Positions 57,059 through 64,000 of a stretch of 64,000 nucleotides of DNA are shown one piece after another (position 1 is the first letter of the stretch; every line of letters begins with the position of its first letter). A program made the translations under genes and the position numbers. The stretch is from the NCBI GenBank assembly GCA_019022495.1, contig JAFEKR010000004.1, positions 2,852,001-2,916,000 of the forward strand. Reading direction: 5' to 3'. The notes below the pieces were generated by a model. The model saw only the letters and a program-made list of their open reading frames with translations, searched no databases and was not told the origin of the DNA. The stretch comes from Epichloe hybrida. Taxonomy: Eukaryota > Ascomycota > Sordariomycetes > Hypocreales > Clavicipitaceae.

Positions 57059-57823
57059 ATGGAAGTCTACCAGAAAAGCCAGGCATTTGTCGAGAAAGAT
57101 GGCCATCTCGAATTTGCCTTTACGAAAGTCATAATCCGAGGACAAAATCACCAATATTTCTATGCCACTACTAAAGATCGCATCGGTGCGTTCTCTCCGG
57201 CTGACTTGAACCGACTTCATAAAACCTCAATCCCGATCAACGACGTTTGGCCGTTTTTCTCGGCACAATTCTCACGAGCTCCTGAACCTTTGCCCTCGGA
57301 ATGCTTCGTTAAGGAGCCGAATCTGTTGTATAACGGCGATACTCCGGCGTCTCTACAACCAAGTATCCATATTTTGCACGAAGTCCAAATTTGCGAAATT
57401 CTGAAGAAACATCCACACCCCAACATTGCTACCTACATGGGCTGTGTTGTGACTGCCAATCGAATCAAGGGACTCTGTTTCGTCAGATATAAAATGACTC
57501 TTGCTAAGAGATTGAAAGTCGACGCACCCTTCAATAAGGATCTTTGTCTCCGTGGCATTGAGCAAGGGATCCAGCATTTACATTCCTTGGGTCTCGTCCA
57601 CAATGACATCAACCCGACGAATGTTATGGTTGACGAGATGGATAATGCTGTCATTATCGATTTTGATTCTTGCCAGCAGGAGGGATGCAAACTTGGCCTC
57701 AAGGCCGGTACACGCGGTTGGTCAATGGAAGGATCGGAATACGCGAGTTTTGAGAATGATACTTTTGGCCTCTCAAGGCTACGAGAATACATGTTTACGT
57801 GCTCTAACGGTTTCAGGCCATAG
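57059..57823 (+). CDS. Divergent protein-kinase-like protein
   Basis: 254 residues, no intron. Kinase landmarks in order: Lys in CFVKEP (VAIK position), Glu in HEVQICEILKKHPHPNI (helix C), HND in GLVHNDINPTNVMVD (HRD position), DFD in VIIDFDSCQ (DFG position), then GTRGW. The glycine loop is not evident and the C-lobe is short, ending FGLSRLREYMFTCSNGFRP. Fungal genomes carry many such small lineage-specific kinase-like genes. HND for HRD and DFD for DFG leave catalysis possible but doubtful. Text after the stop (HIGGRPELLSLPAEVKSSF) still looks protein-like, so the TAG may be a premature end. Confidence 0.65.
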   Translation: MEVYQKSQAFVEKDGHLEFAFTKVIIRGQNHQYFYATTKDRIGAFSPADLNRLHKTSIPINDVWPFFSAQFSRAPEPLPSECFVKEPNLLYNGDTPASLQPSIHILHEVQICEILKKHPHPNIATYMGCVVTANRIKGLCFVRYKMTLAKRLKVDAPFNKDLCLRGIEQGIQHLHSLGLVHNDINPTNVMVDEMDNAVIIDFDSCQQEGCKLGLKAGTRGWSMEGSEYASFENDTFGLSRLREYMFTCSNGFRP

Positions 57824-59365
57824 CATATTGGTGGGCGGCCTGAGCTGCTGTCGCTTCCTGCAGAGGTAAAATCATCGTTCAAGTATTCGTGGACATTGTC
57901 AGCTGTCAACCTAGTCATAACGAGGTCAAAGACTGCAAGGTGCATAACGCACACACAACGAAACAGAGAGTGAAGTGCGGGGGCCAATAATTCAATTCAT
58001 TGATCTCTGACGAGCTCCCTTAGGAGCTATTCTATTACACTATCATACTTTTATAACCACGAGATACCTCCCCAGTCCCATGCTATTCCTTGTAAAATCG
58101 CTCCAGCTGGTAGTTGTGAGAGGCCTCTAGTGAGTTGATACAACTAAATAGTCCCTATGCTGTTTACTATCAGGATGGAGAAGAAAGAAAGAAAGAAAGA
58201 AAGAGAATCTACTACATAAGAGCATAACGCCATTTTATAGCTTCGAGCCAATGGAAGGTTCTAGAAGCTAGGCGGCGCAGCCGCCGTTAAAGCGGCTTGC
58301 CCGTTACAGTAGTTGGAATCAACCAGCCATCTACCGTGGTCAAGCACTTTTAGGCGCGTGACAGAGACCCTCTACACCTACCCATTCGATCACTCTTTGG
58401 GCTGGATATGATATAGACCTTCGCTTTATATGAATTGGGGAAAGCGTCTGCCAACGAATATAAATTCATCAATAAGATCAGAAGTGAATGAATACATGCA
58501 CGGGACCGTGCGGGTCTGTACAGGAATGAAAGCCCTTTGTTCAGACAGTAGCTGTTGCCAGATCGACGGCAATTCTTGTGTGTAGCAATGTCGCCACTCC
58601 GTGAACAACCATGCCACCTCTCGCAAGAAATGAAGCAGAGGGCAAGAGCCAAAATGTTCAATGTCGGTGGAAACGAATGTGAGAAGTACCGTCGTCTTAT
58701 AGTCCTGAGGGAGTGAGACTGCCTTGCGGTGGCGAATTTGCCACTTGCCACTCAGACTGCGTTTGCGATGCAACAAGATCCTTCCTTGGTCGCCGATTTT
58801 GTTGTCTCACCGTGATGAGAACACGAAGGAATCAGATACTGCGGGAAATGCATCAGGTTATGACATTGAATCAGCATCCGGATAAATAAATCGACGTACT
58901 CTACTGTCGCGGAGGGACGTAATTGTCGGAATATTTGCATCTCGTGCTGCCGCAGTCCGACGCCTTCTAGGTGTAGCGAGATCCATCACTTCGACGGCCA
59001 GTGCGAAATTCGCAAAAGTTCACGAGCGGTTGAATTTCATCTGGAGTCATTTTTCTCCTAAATTTCGTAGGCTATGCTCGAGATAAACGAACAGAACTGG
59101 GGCGATCAAAGGTTTCTGAGAGTATGCGGACGTGGTTTATCGGTAGTGAGCCTGTATTTTATCGATGCTAAGGCGGCAAAGGCAGCGAGATGAAAGGAAA
59201 GCTTCGCTGCTGTATCTTCTACCATTTGCGCAATGAGTGCATTCGCTCATCCTGCAGGATTTGTAGCAATTGGGTGCTTGAGTAACGTCCCTCTACGAGC
59301 TGCGATGTGGTCGCACGACCTCCAATGAGGAAGAAAGCCATGACAATTAACCCGTATCTTTGATC
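57824..59365. other. Intergenic, kinase to NLR pseudogene
   Basis: It contains a GAAA microsatellite (about 58182-58204) and a perfect GGCGGC-GCA-GCCGCC hairpin (58271-58285). On the minus strand, two protein-like stretches at 58940-58752 and 58776-58426 (RQLRPSATVEYVDLF; LLHFLREVAWLFTEWRHCY) may be exons of an unknown gene. The best donor (GTGAGA near 58812) and acceptor (near 58757) do not restore phase, so I do not call a gene. Confidence 0.5.
58182..58204. repeat. GAAA microsatellite
   Basis: About five to six GAAA units after GGATGGAGAA. Confidence 0.9.
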
Positions 59366-60544
59366 TTGTTTGGTTCCAAAACCCCACCACATTTGTCGGC
59401 CGCGATGCTACACTCAAGAGGCTTCAAGAAAGACTTTCAAAGTCCTCGCAGCCGAGGATCGCGCTCTCTGGTCTCGGCGGTATCGGGTTAGTTGGCGCAG
59501 CCGAACGACGTCTACTCACTAACATGCATAGAAAAACCCAGATAGCTACTGCATATGCATATTGGCTCCACGAGACTTGCCCCGAAGTGTCGGTCTTCTG
59601 GGTCCACGCGAGCAGTGCAGAACGTTTTCGCCAAGCGTACGCAACCATCGCGCGAGAATGCCACGTCTCTGGTTTGGATGACCCGGAGGCAGACATATTA
59701 GCACTACCTAGTGAAAGCCTGGTTGGAGAGAACACATCAAACTCGTTGGCTAATGGTCGTCGACAATGCCGACGACAAGCAGGTCTTTTACACATCGCCA
59801 GAAGATGAGGGTAACTCCTCACTTTCCCAAGATGGTGGCTTTGCGCGCTTCCTCCCCGAGAGCCCTCATGGATCCATTCTCGTCACAACTTGGGATCGGC
59901 AGGTTGGCGTCTTGCTTACGAAGGGCCGGACTCGGGCTGTAGAGGAAATCTGCAAGATGGACAAGCGCGAATCTGATCAGTTGGTTCGCGCCACGCTCGA
60001 TGGCCTCGAAGTGACGGTTGGTGAAATCTCGCTTCTAACGTCTCGGCTGGAATATCTTCCTCTGGCACTCGTCCAGGCAGCCGCATACATTCGAATGAAT
60101 GTCATGGCGGTAAGCCGGTACCCTCGGCTCCTAGACCAGAGCGATCACCACGTACTGGAACTACTCAGCAAGGAGTTTGAGACTATTGGGAGAGACTCAG
60201 GGACTCCACAAGCAGTCGCAGCCACGTGGATACTCTCCTTCAAGCACATCGAAGAGCGAAGTAAAATGGCGGGCGACCTTCTCTCACTCGTGAGTTTTTT
60301 CGACCGGCAAGCCATCCCGGAGGAGTTTATATCCTGCTATTGCCAACGATGGCAGGAGCCAGTAGATGGAGACGGGAAGCTTGAGACCTAGCAAAAAGAC
60401 ATGCAGCTTCAGGAAGCTCTATGTCTACTCAAGGCGTTTTCGTTCATCTCGGAGAAGAACGGCAAATTTACCGTCCATCGGCTTGTGCAGTTAGTCACCC
60501 GGAAGTGGATCGTCAGCAATGGCACCATGGATCACAACACGTAA
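59366..60544 (+). pseudogene. NLR-type (NB-ARC/NACHT-like) STAND NTPase, broken and truncated
   Basis: Fungal NLR-like proteins act in non-self recognition and regulated cell death. The text runs NPTTFVGRDATLKRLQERL, then P-loop GLGGIGKTQIA, assembled across a 45-bp intron (59487-59531). Kinase-2 is RWLMVVDNADD, the GLPLA-like motif is LEYLPLALVQAAAYI, then a winged-helix-like stretch to HRLVQLVTRKW. Three defects: a +1 shift at about 59701-59711 between DILALP and VKAWLERTH; TAG at 60389 (KLET*QKD, CAG is the likely parent); and loss of everything after 60544, including the expected TPR or other repeats. The N-terminal effector domain is also not visible. Confidence 0.8.
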
Positions 60545-61034
60545 ACATGCAGTAGTGATTTTTCAATCATGCAGTAGTAACTAGGCCCAAAACGGAAGAA
60601 GTACCCGCGCACGTAAATTTGTAAGGGAAGTAACCTCCCGCAATTCATACATTCCACACCACCAATTTCCTCTATATACCGATTTTTTTCTTCGCGTTCT
60701 GCATCACAATAAATACCGCATCGCGATGGATTCGCAAACACCGTTAACACTATACGTCATACTAATATCTTAAATTAAGGGCTAATACTAGCAAGTTTAA
60801 GATGTAATAACTGTAATTCAAGACTATTAGCGTCTTAAAGGTTTTATATGTAATATTAGTAGTAAATAACATAATCCCTGTATAACTATTACAAGCTTTA
60901 TATTACTATAATACTAGCAAGGTAGTAATTATTATAAGTGGTTTAATAATAAAGATATCTATTAGACCTCTTTATATAAGAGTAAATACCCCTTTTAAGC
61001 CTAAATTATCTATAAGAAGGATTATAATACCTAT
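60545..61034 (+). other. Unidentified transposon-like piece cut by Copia-1 LTR
   Basis: Normal composition to about 60770 with a TATATA box, then RIPed. ATG at 60726 opens MDSQTPLTLYVILIS and, skipping TAG/TAA at likely Gln codons, continues as RLKGFICNISSK, NPCITITSFILL and NYYKWFNN. It may be the 5' end of a transposase gene; I cannot name the family. The direct repeat CATGCAGTAGT occurs twice at 60545-60577. Confidence 0.4.
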
Positions 61035-61856
61035 TGTTAAAAATAAGACTTATTTTTAGCCCTTTTCTAGTTAAAGAACCTTCTTATTACTAGCTTGCTT
61101 TGCAAGTCTAACAGCTGCACTACAGCTATTAACGGTCGCGAGGGCAGCTATCAATGGCTGCGTCACAGCTGTCAACAGCTACGACCGACCGTGTGGATAA
61201 CTAATTAGTTAATTACGTTATAGCTATAAGTGTGGCTATAACCACGCCACTAGTAATTAGGTAAGCTAGGGTGACGTAAGCTAGGGTGATGTAAGCAGGT
61301 TACCCTACATATAACTTACCCTATAGCTATCTTTAATAATAATTTTCTCTTTATCTAAAGGTTATATAAAAGTTTTTATATATAGCAAATTAAAGCTTAA
61401 AGATAGGGCTTTCTCTTTATATAAGGTTATTTTTTAGACTAAAAGTTAGTGTATATAGGTTACTAGCTAGTATAGTGGTGAGTTGATTTTTTAGTTTTTA
61501 TATATAAATGAATTTTACGGAAAATCAAAAGTGGCCTATAAGACCCCGTTAGCGGCCTGGATCCACCAATATAGTTAGTAGGTCTATGAGAGGAAGAAGA
61601 TCTTTTTAACTAGCTAGATAGCTAGTTCTCTTAACTAATAACAGCCGTATTACCCGTATAATATATCTAAAATTAATTCTATTACTCTATAAGATATTAT
61701 AAAAGTAATCTAAATTAAATTCTATTAGTTAATAACTGCTATAACCTTCCGTTACGTTGCGTTAATTGATTTAACGTTACAGCCTTATTAGTCCCTGACC
61801 GTAGAGCTTGCACCCGTATAGCTGTTACTAGCTAGTAACTAGCTCCCTATATTTCA
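61035..61856 (+). repeat. Copia-1 LTR, inverted copy (822 bp)
   Basis: TGTTAAAAATAAGACTTA to CTATATTTCA. It has the same length as 4670-5491 and is its inverted partner 55 kb away. Confidence 0.9.
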
Positions 61857-62056
61857 ATAGGTTATAAGCCTGGCTCTATCACTATAGATTCCGTTTAGGT
61901 CACTTTATGTGCGAATACAGAAGACTTCCCTTCTATAAAAAAGGAAGGATCCGCGAGATAGAAGCTTTTCCCTTCTATAAAAAGGAATTAATTACGAATA
62001 AAGAAGCTTTTCCCTTCTATAAAAAGGAATCAATTGTGGCTATAGAAGACTTCCCT
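61035..62056 (+). mobile_element. Copia-1 fragment in opposite orientation (LTR and leader)
   Basis: LTR 61035-61856 is followed by the half-tRNA primer site (61860-61877) and part of the TTCCCTTCTATAAAAAGGAA leader repeats. It is then cut at 62056, where a gypsy LTR starts. It carries many more transitions than the copy at 4670-5491. Confidence 0.88.
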
Positions 62057-62391
62057 TGTGAGAACAAAGGGATAGCTAGGCAAGAGGTATAGGGGCGTTC
62101 GTATATTGACTAAAGCTTGCTAGGTCTAAGTGTGTTATGCGTACGAGTCGCTGACTTATAGCTAGTAGCTCGCTAGTGTTACGTGGACCTAGCCCTATAG
62201 CGTGGTGCGCTAGCAGAGTATACTTATATTATAAGTAAGGCCTTATAATTATCCCCTTACTTATAGCTAGGCTCCTAAATAGCTTTCCCTAGCCTTAATA
62301 TAGCTATTTACTAACTAGCTAATAATAAAAATAATAATAAATAAATTAGTTAGCTTTATAATATAAATTTTATTATAACTTACTATTATAT
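62057..62391 (-). repeat. Probable Gypsy-III 3' LTR
   Basis: The outer end is set by the break in the Copia-1 leader at TGTGAGAAC. The inner end is set by the adjacent CTCCCTTTTCCTCC tract. The partner LTR is outside the window, so limits are tentative. Confidence 0.5.
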
Positions 62392-63599
62392 TACTCCCTT
62401 TTCCTCCTTATAACTCTAGATTATTCTAATTAATTTTAATTAGACTTTATTTACCCTAACTTATTATATACCTATCCTTACTATCTTATTATAAAAACTA
62501 ATACTATTTACTTCTATAAGTGCTCTTATATACACTACTTATATACTAGCTATACTAACTTTAAGAGACACCTGCTAATTAAGGCTACTTTACTAAGGAT
62601 TATATATAGTTTTCCTTATTCTTTACTTAGAAGTAGTGTTACTAGGGATAAGTAGTTAAAGTGTTATTTTTAATATAATAAGCGTAGTAATACCTATAAG
62701 ATAGTAAGTTACTTTATATTCTATTACTATATACTTCTAACTTACTAACTTTTCTATACTAGGCTATAGTAATAATAGCTAGTAACTTTTCTAACCTAAT
62801 AGTTATTTATAAGTAAGTATAGGCCCTTATAAGCGCTACTATTTCCGCCCTAAATAAAGAGAGTGTTAGTATTTTTTTAGAGGAGACTTACTATAGCTTT
62901 ACTAAGTATATCCTTAACTTAGTTATAGGATTTAACTATATAAATACCTTATACTACATTACCTTTAGGTTAACTAGTGCTATAAAGGCGTATTAAGTCT
63001 ATTAAATCCTAACCTAATTACTTATTATTTACTAACCTTTCTATATAAGCTACCTCTATTTCTTACTAAAGCTATCTAGTTTCTTAGTAGTAGTTATAAG
63101 TTACCTTAGTAGCTATAGCCTTATTTCCCTCTCTTCTAGTTTACCCTTAGCTTTTTATTATTTATTTACTAGGGCTTTGCTAATATTTTAATAGGAGGAC
63201 CTAGAGAATACTATAGCTATGTAGGAAGCATATATAGTTCTTTAGCTTTATTTATTAGATCTAGGCTATATTACCTAGGCTATAGTAGTATACTACTTTT
63301 TCTATGCTATAGAGGAAGTAATTTAGGCTAATAAGAATAAGGTAGAGTATAGGTTTATTAATAGCAAGGTTATCTCCTATCTAGGGGCTATAATAAAGGG
63401 TTTTCTAGTTACTTTACTTACGCTTTAGGTATTATTTCCTTTGTTTTTTTATAATATAATATAAGCCTCTAGGCAGAATTTTTAGGTAACTAATAATATT
63501 AAGCCTTAACTATAGTAATATTATTCCTTAGTGCTTATAATTTGCTTATAACTTACTATACTTTCTCCTTATTTTACTTTAATAGAAAGCCTAAATTAT

Positions 63600-64000
63600 A
63601 TATTAAGCGCCTTCTATATCTTCTACTATTACTTATTAATTATATTTACTTAGCTAACCCTTTTATTTTACTAGGTATTTATTACCTTTATAAGTCTTCC
63701 TATAATCCTTAACTTCTTTAACTTTAAATTTATTATCTTTATCTTTAAGGTCTAGTATTAGTATTTCTTTATTTATAGTGTCTTTCTAGTAATTCTATAG
63801 CTCTAATAGACTAACGTAAAACACATTATATAGTTAACTATACTTATTAGGTAGCGCTAGTTAGTATGCTTATTTACCTATAGTATTAAGTATTTAAAAT
63901 AGCCTAATAAATCTAGGGGTTAGCTTCTATTTTGCGTCCTTAAGTCTAATATTCTTTACTAATAGTAGTACTAAGTCTCCTCTTTTTAAGGTTAATAGCT
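63600..64000 (-). pseudogene. Gypsy-III integrase C-terminus and chromodomain
   Basis: YRKTYKGNKYLVK(W)KG(W)LSKYN is a chromodomain with Trp codons turned to stops. The preceding text includes NVFYVSLLEL, the integrase exit motif (HNVFHVSLLE). All frames are broken. Confidence 0.75.

Larger units (their letters stand above)
62057..64000 (-). mobile_element. Gypsy-III: RIPed chromodomain gypsy, 5' part beyond window
   Basis: The minus-strand reading from 64000 to about 63600 gives the integrase C-terminus (LTLKRGDLVLLLVKNIRLKD, LTPRFIRLF.ILNTIGK) and a chromodomain (FKVKEVKDYRKTYKGNKYLVK). The probable 3' LTR is 62057-62391: it starts TGTGAGAACAAAGG in plus orientation, and a pyrimidine run (62392-62408), the complement of a polypurine tract, adjoins its far end. 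Between 62410 and 63590 only AT-rich text is seen. It inserted into the Copia-1 leader. Confidence 0.7.

Noticed and set aside
58426..58940. Two-exon minus-strand gene
   Set aside because: Text looks protein-like, but the best GTGAGA donor and CAG acceptor are out of phase and no family was recognised.
1..64000. Window as a subtelomere or centromere
   Set aside because: The nested RIPed retroelements would fit, but there are no TTAGGG arrays and intact genes are interspersed.

Overview
The window looks like filamentous ascomycete (Pezizomycotina) DNA. Genes carry short GT-AG introns of 45-156 bp with CTRAC-type branch sites, coding islands are GC-rich, and the intervening DNA is AT-rich retroelement wreckage with the signature of repeat-induced point mutation (RIP): C-to-T and G-to-A changes, abundant TpA, and TAG/TAA where Gln or Trp codons belong. 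Sordariomycetes, possibly Hypocreales, is my guess from protein flavour; nothing here proves it.

Layout. 1-16477 is a retroelement nest. A minus-strand Ty1/copia element (Copia-1, 822-bp LTR at 4670-5491) sits in the RNase H region of a minus-strand Ty3/gypsy element (Gypsy-I). Gypsy-I is also split by a complete RIPed chromodomain gypsy (Gypsy-II, 8203-15780, 267-bp LTRs, TSD TAGTC). 16478-21448 is a decayed gene island: a terpene synthase pseudogene joined to a 5'-truncated cytochrome P450, a solo Gypsy-II LTR and an F-box fragment. 21449-32723 is Copia-A (TSD TTACC) with Copia-B (TSD AATCC) nested in its 3' LTR. 32724-41773 is a gene island: a membrane-anchored amidohydrolase, a GPI-anchored wall protein with a GC-AG intron, an Rds1/ferritin-like secreted protein, and a lipase broken by a 58-bp tandem duplication and a second frameshift. 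41779-49312 is a rearranged three-LTR Copia-A array flanked by one TSD (ATATT). 49313-60544 is a gene island: a HAM1-like protein with one nonsense codon, a pyruvate decarboxylase, a class I glutamine amidotransferase, a TA-flanked MITE carrying an 8-bp minisatellite and 11-bp-phased palindromes, a divergent kinase and an NLR-type NTPase pseudogene. 60545-64000 is an unidentified RIPed transposon-like piece, an inverted Copia-1 LTR and another chromodomain gypsy.

Functionally, only the amidohydrolase, GPI protein, Rds1-like protein, pyruvate decarboxylase, amidotransferase and perhaps the kinase look intact. The terpene synthase and P450 probably come from one terpenoid locus that has been lost. 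Several pseudogenes carry nonsense codons that are exactly CpA-to-TpA changes, suggesting RIP leaked from the repeats into nearby single-copy genes. I found no tRNA, rRNA, CRISPR array or telomere. The least conventional structures are the MITE at 56057-56561 and the chimeric retroelement array at 41779-49312.
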